Assembly (NCBI GenBank): GCA_963708095.1
Contig: OY970182.1
Span: forward strand, 868,001 to 932,000
Origin: JAJZVS01 sp963708095
GTDB lineage: Bacteria > Pseudomonadota > Alphaproteobacteria > Acetobacterales > Acetobacteraceae
Length of the DNA stretch: 64,000 nt
Direction of reading: 5' to 3'
This document shows positions 42,620 to 50,311 of this stretch, piece after piece; the first letter of the stretch is position 1, and every line of letters begins with the position of its first letter. Both the position numbers and the translations under genes were made by a program. The notes beneath the pieces are model-generated. The model was not told the origin of the DNA. It saw nothing but the letters and a program-made list of their open reading frames with translations, and did not search any database.

Positions 42620-43424
42620 CCCCGCCGCCTCGACCGAAGCCGTCATCGCGACCCTGGAAGCGATCCGCGCCCGTGCGCCGCTGATCCACAACATCACCAA
42701 TTTCGTGGTCACCAACAGCACCGCCAACGCGCTGCTCGCCATCGGCGCCTCGCCGGCGATGGTCGAGGGGGCGGAGGAAGTCGCCGATTTCGCCGCCAGT
42801 GCCGACGCGCTGGTTATCAATCTCGGCACCATGTCGGCGCCGCGGGCCGCCGCGATCCGACTTGCAGTGGCGGCGGCGGGGGCGGCCGGCGTTCCCTGGG
42901 TGCTCGACCCGGTGGCAGCGGGAGCGATTAGGGCCCGCACCGAACTCGCCCGCGCGCTGCTGGCGGCGCGGCCGGCGGTGGTGTGCGGCAACGGGTCGGA
43001 AATTCTGGCCTTGGCTGGGGGGACCGCGGCCGGACGCGGGGTGGATTCCACCGCCGCCGCCGGCGCCGGGCTGGACGCGGCGCGTCGCCTTGCGACAGAG
43101 GCCCGCGTGATCGCCGTGGTGACCGGCGCCACCGATTACGTCACCGATGGGACGCGCACGATCGCCGTTGGCAATGGCCATCCGATGATGACCCGGGTGA
43201 CCGGTCTCGGCTGCACCGCGACCGCGCTGATCGGCGCCTGCCTTGCGGTGAACGGCGATCCGCTGGCGGCGGCGGCGCACGGGCTCGCGCTGCTCGGCGT
43301 GGCGGGGGAGATCGCGGCGGCCCGCGCGCGCGGCCCGGGGTCGTTGCAGGTTGAAATCCTCGACGCGCTCTATGCGCTCGACGCGGCGGTCCTGGCGCGG
43401 ACGGTGCGCATCGGTCGCGTCTAG
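42609..43424 (+). CDS. thiM: hydroxyethylthiazole kinase
   Basis: ThiM of 271 residues, phosphorylating 4-methyl-5-(2-hydroxyethyl)thiazole in thiamine salvage. Motifs are PLIHNITNFVVTNSTANALLA, INLGTMSAPR, PWVLDPVAAGA and the catalytic TRVTGLGCTATALIGA loop near the end. The only well-placed start is TTG at 42609, inside the last codons of the dehydrogenase gene, with GGAG 7 nt upstream. No thiE or thiD lies next to it. The TTG start and overlap suggest low, coupled expression. Confidence 0.94.
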   Translation: MPIDPAASTEAVIATLEAIRARAPLIHNITNFVVTNSTANALLAIGASPAMVEGAEEVADFAASADALVINLGTMSAPRAAAIRLAVAAAGAAGVPWVLDPVAAGAIRARTELARALLAARPAVVCGNGSEILALAGGTAAGRGVDSTAAAGAGLDAARRLATEARVIAVVTGATDYVTDGTRTIAVGNGHPMMTRVTGLGCTATALIGACLAVNGDPLAAAAHGLALLGVAGEIAAARARGPGSLQVEILDALYALDAAVLARTVRIGRV

Positions 43425-43507
43425 AACACCCGGGTGGTGCGCGCCCGGCGCCCCCGCGACCGAGGCGCGCCCTCCCCTCGGGCAATCACCTCGACCGGCG
43501 GGGCCTG

Positions 43508-44419
43508 TCACCCCGTCCGGGCCATCGCGTGCCAGCGGACCCACCGCACGCTGCCCGTGCGGATCAGGCGCGCGCGGCGCAGCCAAAGCTCTGCCTCCCG
43601 CACCAGGGTGCCGGCCTGGGCGACGGGCGGGCGGCCGCCTTCCTCGCCCAGGCCGTGCACGAGGCCGCGCCAGGCGCGCACGGTCTGGTGCATGTGCTGG
43701 GACGACAGATCCTCGACCACGCGCACGTCGAACCGCCGCCCGACCAGGGCCTGCGTGACGAACGCCTGGGTGGGCAGGCCGGGAAGCCCGCCGTCCAGGC
43801 GTTGCCAGGCCGCGGTTTCCTCCGCCGCGAGGTCGTAGCCGGGGCCGGCGACGGTGGCGAGCAGGGTGATCTGCCCGCCCGTCCGCAGCGCGCCGGTCAG
43901 CCCGTCCAGGATCAGGCCGGGCGCGCCCTGGCGGAACGGATCCAGCGCCAGAACGTGGTGGCAGGAACTGGGCAGGAAGGCCGGCGCGGTGGGGTCCCAC
44001 ATATCGATCCGGACCCGCTTGCCGAGTCCCGCCCGGGCGCAGATCGTGGCGGCTTCGGCCACCAGCGCCGGATCGGACTCGTATCCGGCGACCCAGGCGC
44101 CGAACAACGTGGCAATGCAGCGTGCCGGGCCGCCCGCGCCGCAGCCGACCAGCAGCAGGCTGGACGCGGCCGAGAGGCCGAGCGGCGTGGCGAGCCGCAG
44201 CACGTCCTCCGCCCCGCCCGGCGCGGTGAAGCCTTCACCCCAGAGACGGTTGGTGAGCGCGATGCGGGCCGGGGGCCAGGGTCCCGCTTCCGGCTCCGGC
44301 TCCGGCATCGGCGCGGGCGCCGGCGGGTCGGCATGCCGTCGCGGTACCACCCGCGGCCCCGGAGGTGGCTCCGCGGCGGGTCGCCTGGACAACCAGCCTC
44401 GCACATCCGCAAGCCGCAT
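43508..44419 (-). CDS. SAM-dependent methyltransferase-like protein
   Basis: A 303-residue protein. A disordered Pro/Arg/Glu-rich N-terminus (about 60 residues) precedes a Rossmann methyltransferase fold: the SAM loop LLLVGCGAGGPARCIA, the acidic end of strand 2 in VAGYESDPALV, and LALDPFRQGAPGLI. The C-terminal half lacks recognisable substrate motifs, so the target is open. The gene is convergent with thiM and has no close partner. A non-enzymatic relative is also possible. Confidence 0.75.
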   Translation of the reverse strand: MRLADVRGWLSRRPAAEPPPGPRVVPRRHADPPAPAPMPEPEPEAGPWPPARIALTNRLWGEGFTAPGGAEDVLRLATPLGLSAASSLLLVGCGAGGPARCIATLFGAWVAGYESDPALVAEAATICARAGLGKRVRIDMWDPTAPAFLPSSCHHVLALDPFRQGAPGLILDGLTGALRTGGQITLLATVAGPGYDLAAEETAAWQRLDGGLPGLPTQAFVTQALVGRRFDVRVVEDLSSQHMHQTVRAWRGLVHGLGEEGGRPPVAQAGTLVREAELWLRRARLIRTGSVRWVRWHAMARTG

Positions 44420-44550
44420 GCGCCGTGGCTAGCGTCGATCGGTTAAGCTTTCGTTGCCGGCACGGACCCGAGCCTGACGGGGCAAAGCTCCCATGGCCCT
44501 CCAGCCCCACGCGGGGAGGAAGATGTGCGCCGCGACAGACGTCCGGCGGC

Positions 44551-45735
44551 CTAACCGAACAGGCGGCGCGAGGCGATGCGCGCGCCTTCCGCCAGGGCGG
44601 CAAGCTTCGCCCAGACCACATCCTCGGCCACCCGCCCGCGTCCGGCCGAAGTGTCGAAGCCGCAATCGGTGCCGGCGATCACCCGGCGCGGATCGCCGAC
44701 CGCCTGGGCCACGCGCTCGATCCGGTCGGCCACCACCTCGGGATGCTCGACGAAATTGGTCAGCACGTCGATCACGCCGGCCACCACCAGCGTGTCCGGG
44801 TCGGCAGCGAAGGCTTCGAGGCAGCGGGTTTCATGCGCATGGCGCGGGTTGGCGACCGGCAGGACGAAGGCGCCGACATGCGCCTGCCGGATCGCCGGCA
44901 GCACGTCCGCCATCGCCACGTCGCAATCGTGCGGGCCTTCGTAGTTGCCCCAGCAGGCGTGCAGCCGCACCTGCTCGGGCGGGATCGCCTCCAGCGCGCG
45001 GTTGATGGTGAAAATCACTTTCTCGGCGAAGGCCTGGAACTCGACCAGCGGCCGGTCCTGGAACGACAGATGGCGTTCCATCGCGAGGTCGGGCGCGTCG
45101 ATCTGCAGCAGGAAACCCTGGGAGGCGATGGTCTCGTACTCTACCTTCAGCGCATCGCCGAGCGCCTCCAGATAGGCGTCGTCGTTCTCGTACCAGCGGT
45201 TGCGCAGGGCCGCGGCGATGATGCCGGGGGACGGGGCGGTCATGAACGGCTCGGCGAAACAGCCCCCGCCCGCGGCAGCGGGCGCGGCTTCCAGCGCGGC
45301 GGCGAAATCGGCGCATTCGGCTTCGACCAGCGCGCGGTCGAGGTAGCGCACCTCGCCTACCGCTTCCGGTACGCTGTCGGTGTTGCTGATCGAGGCGCCG
45401 AGCCCGTCATGCGCGGCCTTCCAACTCCGGAACTGCGGATAGCGGGCGACGTCGGCGAAGGTCTTGCGGCTCCAGCCGCCACCGAAACCGCTCATCTGGT
45501 GGCGGACGTAGAGGAAGAAGGCCTCGCGCTGCTGCTCGCCGTTGTTGCCGATGTCGATGCCCGCCTCGAGCTGCTTCGCCACCACGTGCGCCACCGCGGC
45601 GCGCCCCTCGGCGGCGAGTTCCGCGGCATCGATCGCCTCGCCGCGGGCGCGGGCGGCGTAGAGCTCGGTCAGGCGGCGCGGGCGCGGCAGGCTGCCGGTG
45701 TGGGTGGTCAGGATGCGCGTGTCGCTGTGCAGCAT
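44551..45735 (-). CDS. cobalamin-independent methionine synthase-like (MetE C-terminal type)
   Basis: A 394-residue single-barrel protein related to the catalytic half of MetE. The N-terminus TTHTGSLPRPRRL is typical. Zinc ligands appear as LHACWGNYEGPHDCD (His-x-Cys) and the cysteine in VIAGTDCGFDTSAG, and the barrel glutamate lies in the NTDSVPEAVGEV region. Such stand-alone proteins are often annotated as 5-methyltetrahydropteroyltriglutamate-homocysteine methyltransferases or as demethylases of other methylated compounds. They lack the N-terminal half of MetE, so the methyl donor may differ. It is monocistronic. Confidence 0.88.
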   Translation of the reverse strand: MLHSDTRILTTHTGSLPRPRRLTELYAARARGEAIDAAELAAEGRAAVAHVVAKQLEAGIDIGNNGEQQREAFFLYVRHQMSGFGGGWSRKTFADVARYPQFRSWKAAHDGLGASISNTDSVPEAVGEVRYLDRALVEAECADFAAALEAAPAAAGGGCFAEPFMTAPSPGIIAAALRNRWYENDDAYLEALGDALKVEYETIASQGFLLQIDAPDLAMERHLSFQDRPLVEFQAFAEKVIFTINRALEAIPPEQVRLHACWGNYEGPHDCDVAMADVLPAIRQAHVGAFVLPVANPRHAHETRCLEAFAADPDTLVVAGVIDVLTNFVEHPEVVADRIERVAQAVGDPRRVIAGTDCGFDTSAGRGRVAEDVVWAKLAALAEGARIASRRLFG

Positions 45736-45908
45736 GGCGGCGATGGCCTTCGCGGTGGGATGGTCACCCGCACGCGAGGGATCGCATCCAGGGCGCGACC
45801 ACCGGCGAGCAACCTCCGTACGACCGTAGCATGATCGGTCCACCGCTCCACCAGGACCCGAAGGCGGAGGCGGACGATCCGGCGCTGCTTGCGATGGGTC
45901 GTCCGCGT

Positions 45909-46565
45909 TCAGCCCGCCGGCCGGCATCCCTTCACGGAGTCTCGACGCGCGATGCTGGCGAAGGCCTCTTTGATGCGCATCGGCGCACGTGGCCGGGCGT
46001 ACATCTGCTCCATGTACGCCTCCAGGCGCGGCAGCCCATCGAGCAGGTTCACCATCTTGGCCCAGTCGAGCGTGTAGGCGAGCACGAAATCCCCGACGGT
46101 CACGGATTCTCCCATGACGAATTTTCGGCCGGTCATGTGCTCTTCGAGTACGCTTGCCATCGCCCCGAAGTCGTCGCGGGCAAGCGCCACCTCGCCGGGC
46201 AGCCGCTTGTCCTCCGGATACAGAACGGTGTGACGCGTGATGCGCCAAAGCGGTTGCTCGAGCTCGGTCGCCGTGAACAGGAGCCATCGAAAGAGTTGCG
46301 CCCGCTGCCGGAGGTCAGCCGGGATCAGTCTTTGGTCTGGATATTTCTCCGCCAGGTAGAGAACGATCGCGACGGACTCCGTGATGATCATGTCGCCGTC
46401 GACGAGGACCGGGACCTTTCCCGCCGGGTTGATCCGGAGAAACCAGGCGTTGCGGTGCTCGCCGGCAGGCAGGTTGACGGTGACGGCCTCGAAATCGACG
46501 GCCAGTTCCTGAAGCGCCCATCGCGCGCGGATGGAGCGCGTCGGAGCGAACTCGTATAGTTTCAT
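45909..46565 (-). CDS. glutathione S-transferase
   Basis: A 218-residue GST. The thioredoxin-like N-terminal domain (MKLYEFAPTRSIRARWALQEL) has a serine in the SIRAR position expected for a catalytic Ser/Tyr/Cys site. INPAGKVPVLVDGDMIITES is the glutathione-binding segment, and a helical C-terminal domain with ESVTVGDFVLAYTLDW completes it. It is followed on the same strand by nothing else and preceded by two VOC proteins, so a detoxification gene group is likely. The electrophile is unknown. Confidence 0.92.
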   Translation of the reverse strand: MKLYEFAPTRSIRARWALQELAVDFEAVTVNLPAGEHRNAWFLRINPAGKVPVLVDGDMIITESVAIVLYLAEKYPDQRLIPADLRQRAQLFRWLLFTATELEQPLWRITRHTVLYPEDKRLPGEVALARDDFGAMASVLEEHMTGRKFVMGESVTVGDFVLAYTLDWAKMVNLLDGLPRLEAYMEQMYARPRAPMRIKEAFASIARRDSVKGCRPAG

Positions 46566-46589
46566 CCCCTCCTCCTCGTGATTGCCGGG

Positions 46590-47090
46590 CTACGTCCCGT
46601 CGGATGCCTGGCGCAGCGCTGCCAGATCCAGTTTCTTCACTCGTATCAGAGCGTTCATGACCCTCCCGGACTTCGCGGTATCCGTCCCGGCGAGCATCTC
46701 CGGCAGGGCGGCGGGAACGACCTGCCACGAGACGCCGTATCTGTCTTTCAGCCAGCCGCATTGCTGTGCCGTCTCATCGCCGCCTGCGCGCAGCTTGTCC
46801 CAGTAGTCATCGATTTCGGCTTGCGTCTCGCACAGGATCACGAAGGAAATGGCTTCGGTGAACTTGCAGTGAGGGCCGCCATTGAGCGCGGTAAACCCCT
46901 GACCCTCGAGCCGAAAGGCCACGGTGAGCACCGACCCTTCCGGCTTTCCATGGACCTCGATTCCTTCGTTGCCGTAGCGGGTAACGGCCTCTATTCCCGA
47001 ATTCCTGAAGACCGAGACATAGAAGTTCGCCGCTTCTTCGGCCTGGTTCTCGAACCACAGGAAGGGCACGATCTTCTGGACCGTTGCCAT
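46590..47090 (-). CDS. VOC-family protein (PhnB/UbiG-like type)
   Basis: A 166-residue vicinal oxygen chelate protein of the group often called 3-demethylubiquinone-9 methyltransferase-like. It has IVPFLWFENQAEEAANFYVS, FTALNGGPHCKFTEAISF and DRYGVSWQVVP. GAGAGGAACC lies just before the ATG at 47090. It lies 24 nt upstream of the GST gene, so the two are probably co-transcribed. No enzymatic role is established for this subgroup. Confidence 0.88.
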   Translation of the reverse strand: MATVQKIVPFLWFENQAEEAANFYVSVFRNSGIEAVTRYGNEGIEVHGKPEGSVLTVAFRLEGQGFTALNGGPHCKFTEAISFVILCETQAEIDDYWDKLRAGGDETAQQCGWLKDRYGVSWQVVPAALPEMLAGTDTAKSGRVMNALIRVKKLDLAALRQASDGT

Positions 47091-47129
47091 AGGTTCCTCT
47101 CCTTGTTCGTTTCCGGCTTCGATCCGATC

Positions 47130-47161
47130 GGTGGCCGGTATCCACGGTGGCCGGTATCCAC
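47130..47161. repeat. direct repeat, 2 x 16 bp
   Basis: Two adjacent copies of GGTGGCCGGTATCCAC upstream of the VOC-GST gene pair. It could be an expression-control repeat or a simple minisatellite seed. Confidence 0.6.
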
Positions 47162-47179
47162 GGGAGGCGGAACCCGCGC

Positions 47180-47593
47180 TCACGGCGCTACATAGATCAT
47201 CCACCTCACGCCGAACCTGTCCGCCACCATGCCGAAGCGCGGGGAGAAGAACGTCTTCCCCAGCGGCATCTGCACTTGCCCGCCATCGACCAGCGCGGCG
47301 AACAGCCGGTCGGCCTCGGCCTCGTCGCCTACGGTGAGCGACAAGGCGAACCCCTCGAAGCTCGCGCGTCCCTGGCAGCGGCCGTCGGAGACCAGCACCG
47401 TCGTCTCGCCGATGCGCAGGCTCGCGTGCATCACCTTGTCCTCGGCGCCGGGCGGGACCATGCCGGAGGCGGATGTCTCGGGGCTGTCCTTGAAGCGCAT
47501 CAGCATGATGACCTCGGCGCCGAGCGCCGCTTGGTAGAACGCGATCGCCGCGTCGGCGGCGCCGTCGAAGAACAGGTAGGGCTGGATTTGCAT
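47180..47593 (-). CDS. VOC-family protein (PhnB-like)
   Basis: A 137-residue VOC protein of the PhnB-like group: QIQPYLFFDGAADAAIAFYQ, KVMHASLRIGETTVLVSDG and MPLGKTFFSPRFGMVADRFGV, ending in WMIYV. Members are frequent beside GST and SRPBCC-type genes, but their substrates are unknown. It precedes the second VOC protein by about 90 nt on the same strand and follows the serine-hydrolase remnant. Confidence 0.9.
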   Translation of the reverse strand: MQIQPYLFFDGAADAAIAFYQAALGAEVIMLMRFKDSPETSASGMVPPGAEDKVMHASLRIGETTVLVSDGRCQGRASFEGFALSLTVGDEAEADRLFAALVDGGQVQMPLGKTFFSPRFGMVADRFGVRWMIYVAP

Positions 47594-47641
47594 GGGTACT
47601 GTCTCCTTGATGGTCGGGATGAACGTTTCGTCTCCGGCGAT

Positions 47642-48235
47642 TCAGTCGTCGATCGCCTGATAGGCCAGGGTCCAGAAGTCACGGCAGACCGCCGGCGGGT
47701 TGGGCGACGTCCAGGCGCGCTGGGTCAGCAGGATGCCGAGCATCTCCTCCCGCGGGTCGGCGTACCACGAGGTGCCGAGGCCGCCGTCCCAGCCGAACCG
47801 TCCGGGCGAGGCCAGACCGGTGCGGCGGGTGAGCACGGAGACGCCGAACCCCCAGCCGTGACTGTCGAAATAGCCAGGCATCAGGCCGGACACGGCCTTC
47901 TGGTCCGGCGTCAGGTGATCGGTCGTCATGGCCTCGACCGCCGGCCGCGAGAGAATGCGCGCCCCGCCGTGCCGCCCGTGCGCCAGCATCATCCGCCCGA
48001 AGGCCAGATAGTCGTCGATGGTCGAAACGAGCCCCCCGCCGGCGGACGGGAAGTCGGGCGGGCGGCTCCACTGCCCGCCCTCGGCCGGATCGTAGAGGGC
48101 GAGCGCACCGGTGGCCGGATCGACCTGATAGCCGCTCGCCAGCCGATCGTGCGCCGCGGCCGGCACGGCGAAGCCGGTGTCCTTCATGCCGAGCGGGTCG
48201 AACATCCGCCTGTGCTCATCGCCGGTTCGCTCCTC
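47642..48235 (-). pseudogene. serine hydrolase (beta-lactamase class C), N-terminus lost
   Basis: Only the C-terminal part of a class C beta-lactamase-like serine hydrolase remains, starting near FDPLGMKDTGF and continuing through LVSTIDDYLAFGRMMLA, SGYQVDPATG and GFGVSVLTRRTG to the end. The N-terminal half with the SxxK and YxN motifs is absent, replaced directly by the 3' end of the BNR gene. An ATG at 48205 could give a 187-residue product, but this would lack the catalytic serine. A deletion that joined the two neighbours explains the structure. Confidence 0.75.
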
Positions 48236-48246
48236 CCTGCCTGCCG

Positions 48247-49335
48247 TCACGCCGGGGCAAAACGCACCACCGCGACCGGCGGCAGCCGCACCTCGGGCAT
48301 GGTCCAGGACTCCCCGCCATCCTCGGAAACCCACAACCCGCCGCTGGTCGATCCGAAGGCGAGACGCTGGCCGGTCGCATCGACCGCGAGCGCGTGGCGC
48401 CACACCAGGTCGTAGGCGTGGTGCTGCGGCAGGCCGCGGCGCAGCACCTCGAAGCTGCGTCCGCCGTCACGCGTGCGGGCGACCACGACCTTGCCATCGA
48501 CGGGGATCCGCCGTTCGTCCTTGATGGCGGGGACGAACCAGGCGGTGTCCGGGTCGTGCGGATGCGCCGCGACGGCGAAGCCGAATTTCGAGGGGAGGAT
48601 CGCGGTCAGCTCGCGCCAGCTGGCTCCGGAATCCTCGGAGCGGAAGACGCCGTTGTGGTGCTGGCACCACATCACCGCCGGATGCGCAGCACAGCGCGCA
48701 AGGCGGTGCACGTCCTGGACGATCGGGTCCTCGCGCCGCTCCGGCGGCATGTATTCGGCATACATGCCGCGGTTGATCAGGTGCCAGGAGGCGCCCGTGT
48801 CGGTGCTCGCCCAGACGCCGGCGGTGGAGACGCCGACGCGGATATCGGCGGGATCGCACGGGTCGACCAGCACGGAATGCAGGCCCGGCTGCTCGCCGCC
48901 GGCCACGCCCACCCATTGACGGCGTTCCGGCATGCTCCACAGCGGTTCGTTCAGCGCCCAGGTGGCACCCCCGTCATCGGAGCGGAACAGGCCGCCCGGC
49001 ATCGTGCCGGCCCAGATGCGCCCGGGAAAGCCGCCGGGTTCCAGCGCCCAGATCTTGCCCAGCGACCAGGGGTGCGGATCGTCGCCGGCATCCTCCGGCT
49101 TCGGGGGGAAGGCCGGCGCCGCGACCTCCTGCCAGGCGCCGTCCCGCTCCCGCCGCCACAGCTTGGTGCCGAAATGACCGAGGTCGAGCGCGGCGAGAAC
49201 CGCCCCGTCCTCCAGCGCCAGGACGGCGGAGACGGGATCGCCCAGGAAATGCGCCTCCGCCACCTCCCACCCGCCGCCGCGGCGGGCGAGTTCGAACAAT
49301 CCTTTGCGGGTGCCGACGTGCAGCCGATCCGTCAT
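48247..49335 (-). CDS. BNR/sialidase-like beta-propeller protein
   Basis: A 362-residue cytoplasmic propeller. BNR-type Asp-box motifs recur: LFRSDDGGATW, VWASTDTGASW, VFRSEDSGASW, VVARTRDGGRSF and LWVSEDGGESW. These are structural turns, not proof of sialidase activity, and no signal peptide is present. The start MTDRLHVGTRKGLFEL is typical of the WD40/YVTN/BNR-like family. It lies 15 nt downstream of the MoaD-like gene, and the two are probably one operon under the divergent MarR. Confidence 0.85.
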   Translation of the reverse strand: MTDRLHVGTRKGLFELARRGGGWEVAEAHFLGDPVSAVLALEDGAVLAALDLGHFGTKLWRRERDGAWQEVAAPAFPPKPEDAGDDPHPWSLGKIWALEPGGFPGRIWAGTMPGGLFRSDDGGATWALNEPLWSMPERRQWVGVAGGEQPGLHSVLVDPCDPADIRVGVSTAGVWASTDTGASWHLINRGMYAEYMPPERREDPIVQDVHRLARCAAHPAVMWCQHHNGVFRSEDSGASWRELTAILPSKFGFAVAAHPHDPDTAWFVPAIKDERRIPVDGKVVVARTRDGGRSFEVLRRGLPQHHAYDLVWRHALAVDATGQRLAFGSTSGGLWVSEDGGESWTMPEVRLPPVAVVRFAPA

Positions 49336-49350
49336 GCGCCTTCTCCCCCC

Positions 49351-49611
49351 TCAGCCGCCGGTGAGCGCCTGGAACACGTAAATCTCGTCCGCCGGCCCCA
49401 CCGGGTCGGCGAGGCCGGCCGCCGCCTGGCCGTTGACATAGACGACGACGTGGCGGCGCAGCGCGCCCTGGTCGTCCAGCAGGTAGCCGCGCAGCATCGG
49501 CCGTTGCGCGAACACCGCGGCCAGCGCCTGCCCGACCGTCGGGCCCGCGACCTGCATGGCCGGCGCGGGCAGAAATCGATGCAGGGCGCTGGTGAAAGCG
49601 ACGATCGGCAC
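49351..49611 (-). CDS. MoaD/ThiS-like ubiquitin-fold protein
   Basis: A beta-grasp protein of about 86 residues that ends in the diglycine ALTGG, the feature used for thiocarboxylation or conjugation by E1-like enzymes. Features are FTSALHRFLP, TVGQALAAVF, GALRRHVVVYVNG and DEIYVFQALTGG. The GTG at 49611 is preferred; the open frame reaches ATG 49668, but that would run over the operator and into marR. It is first in an operon with the BNR propeller. A sulfur-carrier or modifier role is inferred. Confidence 0.82.
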   Translation of the reverse strand: MPIVAFTSALHRFLPAPAMQVAGPTVGQALAAVFAQRPMLRGYLLDDQGALRRHVVVYVNGQAAAGLADPVGPADEIYVFQALTGG

Positions 49612-49638
49612 GAACGTGGCCCCCTCTTGACCAGATAC

Positions 49639-49650
49639 GTTGATATCAAT
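49639..49650. promoter_or_regulatory. palindromic operator of MarR paralogue 1
   Basis: The 10-bp perfect palindrome TTGATATCAA (49640-49649) lies between the divergent MoaD and MarR genes. Its 12-bp frame ends 11 nt before the marR start. The same palindrome at the same distance precedes the second MarR gene at 62764. Confidence 0.75.
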
Positions 49651-49661
49651 ATTTATCGGCC

Positions 49662-50108
49662 ATGTCAACCTCGGATCCGCTGCCCTTCTCCCTGACCCTG
49701 GAGGTCCGCGACACCTGCCTTTGTCTTCATCTGCAGCGCGCCGCCCGCGCGGTGGCCCGGCGCTTCGACCTGGCGCTGCGGCCGCTGGGCCTGACCAACG
49801 GGCAGTTCTCCCTGCTGATGTCGCTCAACCGGCCGGAGCCGCCGGACATCGCCAGCGTGGCGTCCCTGCTGGCGATGGACCGCACGACCCTGACGGCGAA
49901 TCTAAAGCCGCTGGAGCGGCGCGGGCTGGTGGAGGTGGCGGCCGACGGTGCAGATCGCCGCCGCCGTCGCCTGAACCTGACGCAAGCGGGCCGCGCCGCC
50001 CTCGCCGCGGCCGTTCCGGTTTGGCGGCAGACCCATGCCGCGCTCGACCGTCTGGCGGACGATCCGGAGCCTGATCGGCTGCGGGCCTGGCTGCGGGCGT
50101 TGTCCTGA
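49662..50108 (+). CDS. MarR-family regulator, paralogue 1
   Basis: A 148-residue winged-helix regulator. An N-terminal helix with RDTCLCLHLQRAAR (two closely spaced cysteines, possibly redox-sensitive) is followed by LTNGQFSLLM, the recognition region SVASLLAMDRTTLTANLKPLERRGLVE and the wing ADRRRRRLNLT. It is strongly similar by eye to the protein at 62764, with shared motifs over the full length. It is divergent from the MoaD-BNR operon with the TTGATATCAA palindrome between, so it likely represses itself and that operon. Confidence 0.9.
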   Translation: MSTSDPLPFSLTLEVRDTCLCLHLQRAARAVARRFDLALRPLGLTNGQFSLLMSLNRPEPPDIASVASLLAMDRTTLTANLKPLERRGLVEVAADGADRRRRRLNLTQAGRAALAAAVPVWRQTHAALDRLADDPEPDRLRAWLRALS

Positions 50109-50181
50109 GGGGTGGCAGGGCCGTTCGTTTCCCCCGCGTCCGCACACGCCGCGCGTCGCGCGCCTGCGGCGCCGGCCGGCC

Positions 50182-50311
50182 TCATACCAGCGGCCCCGGC
50201 CGATGACTCGTCCGGCGTCCACCTAGCCGCTGGTATGTCCTTGATTTTGCGCATGGCCGCCCCGCCAACCCCATGCGCGATACCGGCCGGCCGAAGAGGC
50301 CGCCGGTGTCA
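50182..50311 (-). repeat. 131-bp triple-hairpin dispersed element, copy B
   Basis: Second copy of the element at 8135-8265; identical over the last 80 bp apart from one base near the end. It sits in the convergent gap between marR and the SNF2 gene, and its last bases form the SNF2 stop codon. Differences in the first hairpin keep pairing. Confidence 0.8.
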
